Shown here: positions 1 through 7,122 of the stretch, in pieces | How positions within the stretch are numbered: the stretch's first letter is position 1 | How the letters are laid out: each line of letters starts with the position of its first letter | NCBI GenBank assembly: GCA_024762625.1 | Contig: JANTHA010000033.1 | Location: 1 to 12,276 of the forward strand | Length of the DNA stretch: 12,276 nucleotides | From: Thiotrichaceae bacterium | Lineage (GTDB): Bacteria; Pseudomonadota; Gammaproteobacteria; Thiotrichales; Thiotrichaceae | Reading direction: 5' to 3' | Made by a program: the position numbers and the translations under genes | The notes under the pieces: model-generated | The model's input: only the letters and a program-made list of their open reading frames with translations | The model's database searches: none | What the model was told of the DNA's origin: nothing

Positions 1-42
1 ATTTAATATGATATTTTTACTCTTTTAACAAAAGCAAAAATA

Positions 43-58
43 ACAGTGTTAATACTGT
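43..58. promoter_or_regulatory. imperfect palindrome upstream of argH (possible operator)
   Basis: ACAGTGTTAATACTGT is a 16-bp dyad with a single mismatched pair (positions 48/53). It lies where the -35 element of the argH promoter candidate would be, and no good -35 hexamer is visible there. That position would suit a repressor or activator site. The protein that might bind is not recognised. Confidence 0.35.
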
Positions 59-60
59 AT

Positions 61-81
61 GCTTCGCTATAATCCCGAAGC
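61..81 (+). promoter_or_regulatory. argH promoter -10 (68-73) inside a GCTTCG/CGAAGC inverted repeat
   Basis: TATAAT at 68-73 is a perfect sigma-70 -10 hexamer. It sits in the 9-base loop between GCTTCG (61-66) and CGAAGC (76-81). The 12-mer TCGCTATAATCC around it is also found exactly at 7107-7118 in front of the TetR gene, which supports a genuine promoter element. Transcription would start near 80, leaving a leader of about 140 bases before the argH ATG. The inverted repeat followed by a T-rich stretch (83-93) could instead be a weak terminator for a gene to the left of the window. Confidence 0.5.
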
Positions 82-104
82 GATTTTATTTTTATAGTTT
101 TTAC

Positions 105-124
105 ATATTACGCAATATTACGCA
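105..124. repeat. tandem 10-bp direct repeat, ATATTACGCA x2
   Basis: Two exact, adjacent copies of ATATTACGCA occupy 105-114 and 115-124, inside the predicted argH leader. The period of about one helical turn would place both copies on the same DNA face, as in tandem regulator sites. It could also be chance in AT-rich DNA. No other copy was noticed in the window. Confidence 0.5.
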
Positions 125-217
125 TATCTTTATTTTTATTATCTATTATTTTCTTCGCTGTTTTTTGTAGCGTTGATCACATTGTATGAAATTATTACTT
201 TCTGGAAACTGAATAAC

Positions 218-1654
218 ATGCCTGATAACAAAAAAAATTCCAATCCCGCAACATTACAAGATCAGAAGGACAAGCCAGCTGACAAACTCTGGGGCGGCCG
301 CTTCAGTGAATCAACGGATGCGTTTGTCGAAGCGTTTACCGCGTCAATTGACTTTGACAAACGTCTTTACAAACACGATATCGAAGGCTCCAGGGCGCAT
401 GCGCAAATGCTTAACAAAGTCGGTTTGCTCAGCGACAAGGAAGTAACAGACATTCTGCAAGGGCTGGATGAAATACAAGACGAAATCGAGAACGGACAAT
501 TCAAATGGTCGCTAAAACGGGAAGATATTCACATGAATATTGAAGCCCGACTGACTGACAAGATTGGCATCGCAGGAAAAAAACTGCATACAGGACGTTC
601 AAGAAACGACCAGGTCGCTACGGATATTCGCCTCTGGCTGCGTGAACAGATCGACCTGATCAGTAATGAAATTCGTCGCCTGCAAACCGGCCTGTTAAGC
701 GTGGCCGAACAGGAGGCGGATACCATTCTGCCGGGGTTTACGCACCTCCAGGTAGCGCAACCGATTACCTTCGGGCATCACATGATGGCCTGGTTTGAAA
801 TGCTGGAAAGAAATCATGGACGACTGCAGGATTGCCGTACGCGGGTCAATATCATGCCGCTGGGTTCCGCAGCGCTTGCCGGCACGACCTATCCCATTGA
901 TCGTGAATATGCGGCCGAACTACTGGGTTTCGAACGTCCCTGCAATAATTCTCTGGATGGCGTCAGCGATCGTGATTTCGCCATTGAATTTTTATCCGCC
1001 GCTTCGCTGATCATGATGCACCTGTCGCGCTTCTCCGAAGAACTGGTGTTATGGGCATCTGCGCAATTTCATTTTATTGATCTGCCAGATCGCTTTTGCA
1101 CCGGCTCATCCATCATGCCGCAAAAGAAAAACCCCGATGTGCCGGAACTGGTTCGCGGCAAAACCGGGCGGGTATATGGCGATCTGATGTCGCTACTCAC
1201 CCTGATGAAAAGTCAGCCGCTCGCCTACAATAAGGATAATCAGGAAGATAAGGAGCCCTTGTTTGACGCCGTGGATACTTTAATGGGCAGTTTGCGCGCT
1301 TTCGCAGACATGACGCCGCATATTAAAACCAATAAAGACAAGATGCGCGCCGCCGCGATGCAGGGCTTTTCAACCGCCACCGATCTGGCTGATTATCTGG
1401 TGGGAAAAAACCTGCCGTTCCGCGATGCGCATGAAGTGGTCGGCAACGCTGTCGCCTACGGCGTTAATACCGGCAAGGACTTGAGTGAAATGAGCCTGGA
1501 CGAATTACGCCAGTTTTCCGACAAGATCACAGAAGATGTGTTTAATGTGCTGACGCTGGAAGGCTCGGTTGCAGCTCGCAATCATCCTGGGGGCACCGCC
1601 CCTGATCAGGTCAGACGACAAATCGCGGCCGCAAAAGATAAAATAAAGGGCTGA
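218..1654 (+). CDS. argH: argininosuccinate lyase
   Basis: This cytoplasmic enzyme splits argininosuccinate into arginine and fumarate, the last step of arginine synthesis, and works as a homotetramer of the fumarase/aspartase superfamily. The 478-residue length is typical. The N-terminal KLWGGRFSE is characteristic of the family. TGRSRNDQ begins near residue 125, a THLQ segment holds the family's catalytic histidine near 176, and the signature [11 protein letters not shown] starts near 296 and carries the catalytic-loop serine. The ATG at 218 is preferred, with GGAAA 9-13 bases upstream and the protein soon entering family sequence. A TTG at 173 in the same frame would add 15 residues not expected in ArgH. 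The stop overlaps the ribosome binding site of queE, so the two are probably one transcript. Confidence 0.97.
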   Translation: MPDNKKNSNPATLQDQKDKPADKLWGGRFSESTDAFVEAFTASIDFDKRLYKHDIEGSRAHAQMLNKVGLLSDKEVTDILQGLDEIQDEIENGQFKWSLKREDIHMNIEARLTDKIGIAGKKLHTGRSRNDQVATDIRLWLREQIDLISNEIRRLQTGLLSVAEQEADTILPGFTHLQVAQPITFGHHMMAWFEMLERNHGRLQDCRTRVNIMPLGSAALAGTTYPIDREYAAELLGFERPCNNSLDGVSDRDFAIEFLSAASLIMMHLSRFSEELVLWASAQFHFIDLPDRFCTGSSIMPQKKNPDVPELVRGKTGRVYGDLMSLLTLMKSQPLAYNKDNQEDKEPLFDAVDTLMGSLRAFADMTPHIKTNKDKMRAAAMQGFSTATDLADYLVGKNLPFRDAHEVVGNAVAYGVNTGKDLSEMSLDELRQFSDKITEDVFNVLTLEGSVAARNHPGGTAPDQVRRQIAAAKDKIKG

Positions 1655-1656
1655 CC

Positions 1657-2298
1657 ATGTCGACGTTGCGCATTACTGAAATTTTCTATTCGCTGCAAGG
1701 CGAATCAAGCACGGCGGGTCTGCCAACGGTATTTATCCGGCTCACCGGTTGTCCTCTGCGCTGCCAGTATTGTGACACCGAATATGCCTTCACGGGTGGC
1801 GAACAGATGGATTTTGAATCCATCTTGCAACAGGTCAAACAATACGATACGTCCTATATAACCATCACCGGCGGCGAACCACTCGCGCAAAAAAACTGTT
1901 TTCCATTAATGACTACGCTTTGTGATCAGGGCTATAAGGTGTCGCTGGAAACCAGCGGCGCACTCAGTATAGAACAGGTCGATGAGCGCGTGATGATCGT
2001 CATGGATATTAAAACGCCAGCGTCACAGGAAGCCGATAAAAATCTCTGGAGCAATCTCGACTACCTCAAGTCCGATGATCAAATTAAATTTGTTATCTGT
2101 GACCGCGAAGATTATGAGTGGATGAAGACCATTGCAGACGCACACGATCTTTATGCGCGCTTTCAGCTACTGGTTTCCCCTGCATATGGCGACATTGAGA
2201 TCAGCGCTCTGGCTGAATGGATACTGGAAGACCAGTTAGAAGTGCGTATGCAGGTACAGCTGCATAAAATAATCTGGGGCGATGAGCAAGGCCGTTAG
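1657..2298 (+). CDS. queE: 7-carboxy-7-deazaguanine synthase (radical SAM)
   Basis: QueE converts 6-carboxy-tetrahydropterin to 7-carboxy-7-deazaguanine on the way to preQ0 and the tRNA base queuosine. The 213-residue protein opens with the family motif YSLQGES. It has the radical SAM cluster motif CxxxCxxC (C32, C36, C39 in CPLRCQYC) and the SAM-contacting TGGEP at about 71-75. AAAGGG at 1645-1650, inside the last codons of argH, is its ribosome binding site six bases before the ATG, so translation is probably coupled to argH. No queC, queD or queF is nearby. The gene converges with the ligase gene across a 22-base gap, where no convincing terminator is seen. Confidence 0.95.
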   Translation: MSTLRITEIFYSLQGESSTAGLPTVFIRLTGCPLRCQYCDTEYAFTGGEQMDFESILQQVKQYDTSYITITGGEPLAQKNCFPLMTTLCDQGYKVSLETSGALSIEQVDERVMIVMDIKTPASQEADKNLWSNLDYLKSDDQIKFVICDREDYEWMKTIADAHDLYARFQLLVSPAYGDIEISALAEWILEDQLEVRMQVQLHKIIWGDEQGR

Positions 2299-2320
2299 AA
2301 GCGCCTGTCGGCTATAGGCA

Positions 2321-3184
2321 TTATTTTTCAAGCGGTCTAACCCGTAGAAAGCTGGCAAATCGCGGGATTCCATAACGGCTTTTGCCATGATACTGATAGG
2401 TGACTGTGCTACCGATCGGCGGCGGATGCAGACGTTGCTCATCGCTAAAACCTGTGCCAATTTTAAACTGTTTGCCATCCGGCATTTCCACCAGCAAAGC
2501 GCCCAGGCTATTGCGATATTTTCCCTTTCCCGCAATATGCTTAATAACGACGGCTTCAGCATCCTGAAAACGCTTCACCTTGAGCAAATCGCCGCTGCGT
2601 TTTCCTGAATAAAGCGAACTTCCCCGATGCAGCATCAAACCTTCCGCGCCTGCTTTGGAAAATCGGTTTAACTGAGTCATTAATTCCTCATGGTTTTGTA
2701 CACGCCATTGTTTTACCACTTGCAAGTGCGGTATATGGGCCGCCTTGACAATGGATTGAAGTTTAACCAGGCGCTTGTCAAATGACTCACTAGACGCCGG
2801 CAAATCAAACACCATGAATTTGACTTGCCTCCATGCCTGCTCGTTTGGCTTGTTATCGCGAACCGTATTGATAAGCTGCTCAAATTTTTGTCGCGCTATC
2901 CATAATTCGCCATCCAGTTTCTGGCTGGGAAAACCTCGCTCGAACCATTTTGGCGCATGATAAATGTTGCCGCCGCGGGAAATCAGTTTCTCACCATCCC
3001 AGAATGCGCGAACTCCGTCCAGCTTTTCGCTGACCCAGTAATCCTCAAGATGAATGCCAGGATTATAACTTTTCGCTAACATAAGCGCCGGTTTTGGCAA
3101 ATCGCGAGCGAAACAAGGATCCGCGACAAAGCAAAAACTGCATAGAACAAGAAAACCGATTGCTTTTGTTTGTATTTCAATCAT
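2321..3184 (-). CDS. ATP-dependent DNA ligase with signal peptide (Lig E type)
   Basis: The 287-residue protein is a minimal ATP-dependent ligase that would seal nicks through a lysine-AMP intermediate. Motif I is EKLDGVRA (53-60) with nucleophile K54. SRGG follows at 69-72, DGELW (motif III) at 91-95, EGLMLH (motif IV) at 181-186 and LLKVKRFQD (motif V, K202/K204) at 200-208. An OB-fold follows from about 215, ending in PRFASFLRVRP. There is no extra DNA-binding domain. The first 26 residues look like a signal peptide: a charged start, the hydrophobic run AIGFLVLCSFCFVA and a CFA|RD cleavage site, so a periplasmic location is likely, as reported for Lig E proteins. The housekeeping ligase is NAD-dependent LigA, so this one is accessory. 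A role in handling imported or extracellular DNA is inference. The gene stands alone on this strand. Confidence 0.92.
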   Translation of the reverse strand: MIEIQTKAIGFLVLCSFCFVADPCFARDLPKPALMLAKSYNPGIHLEDYWVSEKLDGVRAFWDGEKLISRGGNIYHAPKWFERGFPSQKLDGELWIARQKFEQLINTVRDNKPNEQAWRQVKFMVFDLPASSESFDKRLVKLQSIVKAAHIPHLQVVKQWRVQNHEELMTQLNRFSKAGAEGLMLHRGSSLYSGKRSGDLLKVKRFQDAEAVVIKHIAGKGKYRNSLGALLVEMPDGKQFKIGTGFSDEQRLHPPPIGSTVTYQYHGKSRYGIPRFASFLRVRPLEK

Positions 3185-3203
3185 TTTTGTATTTGCCCTG
3201 GAT

Positions 3204-3255
3204 TTAGACTATGCAGAATTCAGGTGTATTAACAACCGGGATTAATTAGACTATG
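3204..3255. repeat. 10-bp direct repeat, TTAGACTATG, two copies
   Basis: TTAGACTATG occurs exactly at 3204-3213 and 3246-3255, start to start 42 bp, close to four helical turns. Both copies lie between the divergent ligase and ppk2 genes. The second runs into TGATTATTATCA (3254-3265), a TGAT/ATCA dyad. A further dyad, AATATC-AA-GATATT, lies at 3291-3304. These may be regulator sites for ppk2, the ligase or both; the binding protein is unknown. Confidence 0.4.
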
Positions 3256-3381
3256 ATTATTATCAAACGCAGAAAACTCCGATGCGTGATAATATCAAGA
3301 TATTGGCGAGTTTTAGTGGTATAAAAACATACCAGTTTTTTACACACAAGACTTTCTGCACACTGACAATGCGAGGAAATC

Positions 3382-4338
3382 ATGACTACAGACTCTCAAA
3401 AAGAGACCCTGGCGACTACCGACACACACGATGACGCAGCAGCGGCGATAACATACGATACTGAAAACAAGCTGCCGCTTGAACTCACTCCACAAGAACA
3501 AATAGACGCATTACAATCAGAAATCGCAAAACTAAAGGCGCATAAAACCAAAGCACAGCGTCGTTATGAAAAAGAACTCGCGTTACGCCCATATCAGGCG
3601 GAATTAATCGCATTGCAGCATTATCTTGAAGAAACCAAGAAACGCATGATCATTCTGTTTGAAGGCCGCGACGCGGCGGGAAAGGGCGGCACCATTCGGC
3701 GCGTTTCCCGTTATATGAATGAAAAACATTACCGCATTGTGGCGCTGGGAAAACCAAGCGAACGCCAACGCACCCAATGGTATTTTCAGCGTTATGTCGA
3801 GCAGTTCCCGCGCGGCGGTGAAATCGTCATGTTTGACCGTAGCTGGTATAACCGCGCCATGGTTGAACCGGTTTTCGGATTTTGCACCCCCGAAGAATAC
3901 AAAAACTTCATGCGCGGCGTAGTAGGCTTCGAAAAAGATCTCGTCAGACAAGGCACCATACTGGTCAAAATCTACTTTAGCGTAACCAAAGCAGAGCAGT
4001 CCAAACGTTTTGAACGTCGCAAGACTGACCCATTAAGGCAGTGGAAGTTGTCGGAAGTGGATCTACAAGCACAGGATCATTGGGATGAATTCACCTCAGT
4101 GAAATACGAAATGTTAAAACGCACCCATACATCATCCACGCCCTGGACCATTGTCCGCTCAAATAACAAGCAGAAAGCCCGCTTGAATGTCATGCGCGTG
4201 TTATTAAACAGCGTGCCCTATACCCGCCTGGATCCCGAATTAAATTATATCCCTGATCCGGATATTGTCGTTTCGGGCGCTCGTGAAATAGAAAACATGG
4301 AAGCGGATCGCATCAAGAAAGGCAAGTTTAAAGCGTAA
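3382..4338 (+). CDS. ppk2: polyphosphate kinase 2, class I single-domain type
   Basis: PPK2 enzymes use inorganic polyphosphate to phosphorylate nucleoside diphosphates, or run in reverse, linking polyphosphate stores to the ATP/GTP pool. The 318-residue cytoplasmic protein has an N-terminal extension of about 50 residues rich in T, D and A, then the P-loop GRDAAGKGG (95-103, K101). A Walker B-like VMFDRSWYNRA follows with D152 and R153, and the arginine-rich lid ERRKTDPLRQWK starts near 211. The single kinase domain and the MRGVVGFEKDL segment fit the class I group typified by Pseudomonas PA0141. ADP or GDP preference cannot be read from sequence. GAGGAA at 3373-3378 is a good ribosome binding site four bases from the ATG. 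No terminator is visible in the 129 bases before ovoA, so cotranscription is possible. Confidence 0.95.
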   Translation: MTTDSQKETLATTDTHDDAAAAITYDTENKLPLELTPQEQIDALQSEIAKLKAHKTKAQRRYEKELALRPYQAELIALQHYLEETKKRMIILFEGRDAAGKGGTIRRVSRYMNEKHYRIVALGKPSERQRTQWYFQRYVEQFPRGGEIVMFDRSWYNRAMVEPVFGFCTPEEYKNFMRGVVGFEKDLVRQGTILVKIYFSVTKAEQSKRFERRKTDPLRQWKLSEVDLQAQDHWDEFTSVKYEMLKRTHTSSTPWTIVRSNNKQKARLNVMRVLLNSVPYTRLDPELNYIPDPDIVVSGAREIENMEADRIKKGKFKA

Positions 4339-4467
4339 ATGTCAGCATCTGTAGCGCCTTCCCGCCTAGATGAATCCATTTGCGGATACAGTTCGTTTAT
4401 GAATAATTGATGCAAACAGCAATACAAGGGAGGATACTTGCTTTTTCCGAATAGACCAGAGGCGCAT

Positions 4468-6591
4468 ATGCAGCTCACACCGGCGCTTAAAACACCCGTT
4501 ATCAATTCAGGCGATGAACAACAAAAACGCGACGAAATCCGGGAATATTTTCACAACAGTTGGCAACTCTATGAGCGTCTTTTTGAGCCTCTGGCAGATG
4601 ATTCTGTTTTTTATAAGCGCCCTGATAGCCTGCGTCATCCACTGATCTTTTATTTTGCTCATACGGCCACGTTTTTCGTCAATAAATTACTGGTCTCGAA
4701 AATTATTGATCAACGGGTCAACCCGGAAATGGAAGCAATGATGGCCATCGGCGTGGATGAAATGTCCTGGGATGATCTGGATGAACAACACTACGACTGG
4801 CCAACAGTCGAAGAAGTCAGGGAATATCGGCGCAAGGTTTTCGCCCTGGTAAACAAGCTAATTGACACCCTGCCGCTGAACTTGCCGATAAACTGGGAAG
4901 ACCCTTTCTGGATCATCATGATGGGCATTGAGCATGAACGCATCCATCTGGAAACCTCATCGGTGCTGATTAGGCAATTACCAATCGAAGATCTCAGAGC
5001 GCACCCAGCCTGGCCAGTTTGCCAATTAAGCAACAGCGCGCCGCAAAACCGTTTGATTACAATCCCTGCCGCAACCGTGAAACAGGGTCGGCCATTGCCA
5101 TCTGAGCACGCTAGCGCAACCTATGGGTGGGATAATGAATACGGCGAGCTACAAAGCGATGTCGAGGAATTCAAAGCCAGTGAATATCTGGTTAGCAACC
5201 GTGAATTTCTGGACTTTGTCGAGGACAACGGTTATCACAACGAATCATTCTGGACAGAAGAAGGCTGGCAATGGCGCGAATACACCCGCGCGTCGCATCC
5301 GCGTTTTTGGTATAAAGACGGCGATGCTTATCGTTTCCGCAGCATGCTGGAAGAAATAGACATGCCCTGGGACTGGCCAGTCGAAGTCAATTATCTGGAA
5401 GCCAAGGCGTTTTGTAACTGGCTGGGCGAAAAACAAGGCAAACAAATCCGATTGCCCAGCGAGGCGGAATGGTATCGACTGTATGATTCCTTTGTACAGC
5501 AGGACGAGTCCGGGCGCATCGCATCTGAAGCCAATATTGCGCTTACCCAGTTTGCGTCGTCCGCGCCTGTTACACAATCCAGGCAAGGCGAACTGTTTGA
5601 TGTGGTCGGCAATGTCTGGCAATGGACGGAAACCGCCATCGACGGTCTTGATGGCTTTCGGGTGCATCCCGCCTATGATGACTTTTCGGTGCCAACCTTT
5701 GATGGTCGCCATAATTTGATCAAGGGTGGCAGCTGGATTTCCACCGGCAATGAAGCAATTCGCGAGAGTCGCTATGCGTTTCGCCGCCACTTTTATCAAC
5801 ATGCGGGGTTTCGCTATGTTGAATCCGAAGTGCAAATCAACCAGGAATTTAATACCTATGAAACCGATGAGCTGATTTCACAGTACCTTGAGTTTCATTA
5901 TGGCGATGAATATTTTGGCGTTGCCAACTTCCCTAAAAGCTGTGTCGAAACCATTTTTGAAAAAACAAAAGGCATGGCATTCAACAAGGCCTTTGACGTC
6001 GGCTGTGCAGTGGGCCGCAGCAGTTTTGAACTGGCCAAAAGAATCCCTCATGTTGATGCCCTGGATTTTTCCACCCGCTTTATTCGCAATGCCCTGAATT
6101 TGCGCGAGCACGGCGGCATCCGCTACCTGATTACCGATGAAGGCGAACTGACTACGCTAAAACAGGCGCAACTGGATAAGCTCGGTTTACAGGAAAGCGC
6201 GAACCGGGTTCATTTCAGCCAGGGCGACGCCTGCAACCTGAAGCCGGTTTATCAGGGCTATGACCTGATTTTTGCGGGCAACCTGATTGATCGTCTATAC
6301 GAACCAGCGGCTTTCCTGAAGATGATTCATGAGCGTCTTAACAAGGGTGGCGTACTGGTGTTAACCTCGCCTTACACCTGGCTGGAAGAATTTACCGAAA
6401 AACAGCACTGGATAGGCGGCTACAAGAAAAACGGCGAAAACATTACTACCCTCGATGGCATGCAGGAGCTACTCAAGGCGCATTTTGATCCACTCTGTGA
6501 ACCGCTTGACATTCCATTCGTAATCCGCGAAACAGCGCGCAAACACCAGCATACCATCGCCCAGATGACGCTCTGGAAATATGTCAGGTGA
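4468..6591 (+). CDS. ovoA: OvoA, 5-histidylcysteine sulfoxide synthase with fused methyltransferase
   Basis: OvoA makes the redox-active thiol ovothiol. It joins cysteine to C5 of histidine with oxygen and non-haem iron, and its C-terminal domain methylates the imidazole nitrogen. Three domains are visible in 707 residues. A DinB-like helical domain (about 20-170) has H57 and HERIHLE (156-162), the HxxxHxE iron site. A formylglycine-generating-enzyme-type sulfatase-modifying domain (about 195-455) ends in KGGSW and AGFRYV. A SAM methyltransferase (about 470-707) has motif I DVGCAVG at 510-516. The C-S lyase that finishes ovothiol synthesis is not visible nearby. The ATG at 4468 is chosen because AGAGG lies five bases upstream and the family sequence begins at once. 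A TTG at 4438 is in frame and has a stronger AAGGGAGG before it. The gene converges with the MAPEG gene across 14 bases. Confidence 0.96.
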   Translation: MQLTPALKTPVINSGDEQQKRDEIREYFHNSWQLYERLFEPLADDSVFYKRPDSLRHPLIFYFAHTATFFVNKLLVSKIIDQRVNPEMEAMMAIGVDEMSWDDLDEQHYDWPTVEEVREYRRKVFALVNKLIDTLPLNLPINWEDPFWIIMMGIEHERIHLETSSVLIRQLPIEDLRAHPAWPVCQLSNSAPQNRLITIPAATVKQGRPLPSEHASATYGWDNEYGELQSDVEEFKASEYLVSNREFLDFVEDNGYHNESFWTEEGWQWREYTRASHPRFWYKDGDAYRFRSMLEEIDMPWDWPVEVNYLEAKAFCNWLGEKQGKQIRLPSEAEWYRLYDSFVQQDESGRIASEANIALTQFASSAPVTQSRQGELFDVVGNVWQWTETAIDGLDGFRVHPAYDDFSVPTFDGRHNLIKGGSWISTGNEAIRESRYAFRRHFYQHAGFRYVESEVQINQEFNTYETDELISQYLEFHYGDEYFGVANFPKSCVETIFEKTKGMAFNKAFDVGCAVGRSSFELAKRIPHVDALDFSTRFIRNALNLREHGGIRYLITDEGELTTLKQAQLDKLGLQESANRVHFSQGDACNLKPVYQGYDLIFAGNLIDRLYEPAAFLKMIHERLNKGGVLVLTSPYTWLEEFTEKQHWIGGYKKNGENITTLDGMQELLKAHFDPLCEPLDIPFVIRETARKHQHTIAQMTLWKYVR

Positions 6592-6605
6592 TTCCGGCAC
6601 GATGC

Positions 6606-7028
6606 TTAGCCACTCACAACATCAAACAACAGCTTGCCCCATAAGATAGCCAGTAATAAACCGCTTGCCAGAAAACTATTTTTACGCCATTTCAGTTTGT
6701 TGATTGTGGTGTGAATGTAGGCATGCGCGAGGCGCGATACAAAATAAAGCCAGGCGAGCGCCACATAGACCCCATCATTTAGGTTGAGCGCCAAAACAAA
6801 CAGAATTGCGATATAAAACAGAAGCGGCGTTTCAAACAGGTTTTCATAATGCTGGGTCACGCGCACCAGATAATCGGGCAATCTGGCGCCACGGTTAAGT
6901 TTGAAATAGGCGGGACTGAGTCCATCCTGCAGCACGGCGCGATAACGAAGTTTCAGCATCCATAGCGCTATTCCGATGGTCAGCGCCACCATTCCGAAAA
7001 CAGGCAACATCAGTAATACTCTGTTCAT
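6606..7028 (-). CDS. MAPEG family membrane protein
   Basis: The 140-residue protein belongs to the MAPEG family (membrane-associated proteins in eicosanoid and glutathione metabolism). About four membrane segments are visible, near residues 3-25, 65-82, 86-103 and 118-137. The family signature QHYENLFETP precedes the second segment, and RLAHAYIH the basic loop before the fourth. Bacterial members are small inner-membrane proteins; some have glutathione-dependent transferase or peroxidase activity, but most have no assigned substrate, and none can be given here. GAGGAAAAACA before the ATG is a good ribosome binding site. A -10-like TAGAAT lies on the minus strand at 7079-7074, next to the palindrome shared with the divergent TetR gene, so regulation by that protein is likely. 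Confidence 0.88.
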   Translation of the reverse strand: MNRVLLMLPVFGMVALTIGIALWMLKLRYRAVLQDGLSPAYFKLNRGARLPDYLVRVTQHYENLFETPLLFYIAILFVLALNLNDGVYVALAWLYFVSRLAHAYIHTTINKLKWRKNSFLASGLLLAILWGKLLFDVVSG

Positions 7029-7073
7029 TGTTTTTCCTCATCAATATGCAAATACGGAAAAAACAATAAATCA

Positions 7074-7079
7074 ATTCTA
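7074..7079 (-). promoter_or_regulatory. candidate -10 for the MAPEG gene
   Basis: Read on the minus strand, 7079-7074 is TAGAAT, one base from TATAAT. A weak -35 (TTTAAT) lies 17 bases upstream. The palindrome at 7080-7099 falls inside this spacer, so a bound repressor would block RNA polymerase. Transcription would start near 7067, giving a leader of about 39 bases that includes the ribosome binding site. Confidence 0.4.
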
Positions 7080-7099
7080 AATATGTTCAACAACATATT
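7080..7099. promoter_or_regulatory. palindromic operator candidate between MAPEG and TetR genes
   Basis: AATATGTT (7080-7087) and AACATATT (7092-7099) are perfect inverted 8-bp arms around CAAC. The size and position suit a TetR-family dimer controlling itself and the divergent neighbour. It sits just upstream of the TetR -10 (7111-7116) and directly next to the MAPEG -10. That the adjacent TetR protein binds here is inferred. Confidence 0.65.
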
Positions 7100-7110
7100 A
7101 AACGAGTCGC

Positions 7111-7116
7111 TATAAT
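7111..7116 (+). promoter_or_regulatory. -10 hexamer of the TetR gene, implying a leaderless mRNA
   Basis: TATAAT at 7111-7116 ends six bases before the ATG at 7123. Initiation about seven bases past the -10 would begin the transcript at or within a base or two of the start codon. No ribosome binding site is visible in the 15 bases before the ATG, which fits leaderless translation. The same TCGCTATAATCC 12-mer occurs upstream of argH. Confidence 0.55.
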
Positions 7117-7122
7117 CCATTC

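Noticed and set aside
2299..2335. GCCT/AGGC hairpin followed by ATTATTTTT after queE
   Set aside because: Only four base pairs with a long loop; too weak to call a terminator.
3254..3265. TGATTATTATCA as a Fur box
   Set aside because: Three bases shorter than the usual dyad spacing and no iron-related gene nearby; kept only as an unassigned dyad.
4339..4410. 23-codon frame starting directly after the ppk2 stop (ATG at 4339)
   Set aside because: No clear ribosome binding site and a composition unlike a protein; read as untranslated spacer between ppk2 and ovoA.
5245..5835. 196-codon open frame on the minus strand inside ovoA
   Set aside because: It is fully antisense to the conserved central domain of OvoA and has no recognisable family motif; a shadow of the real gene.
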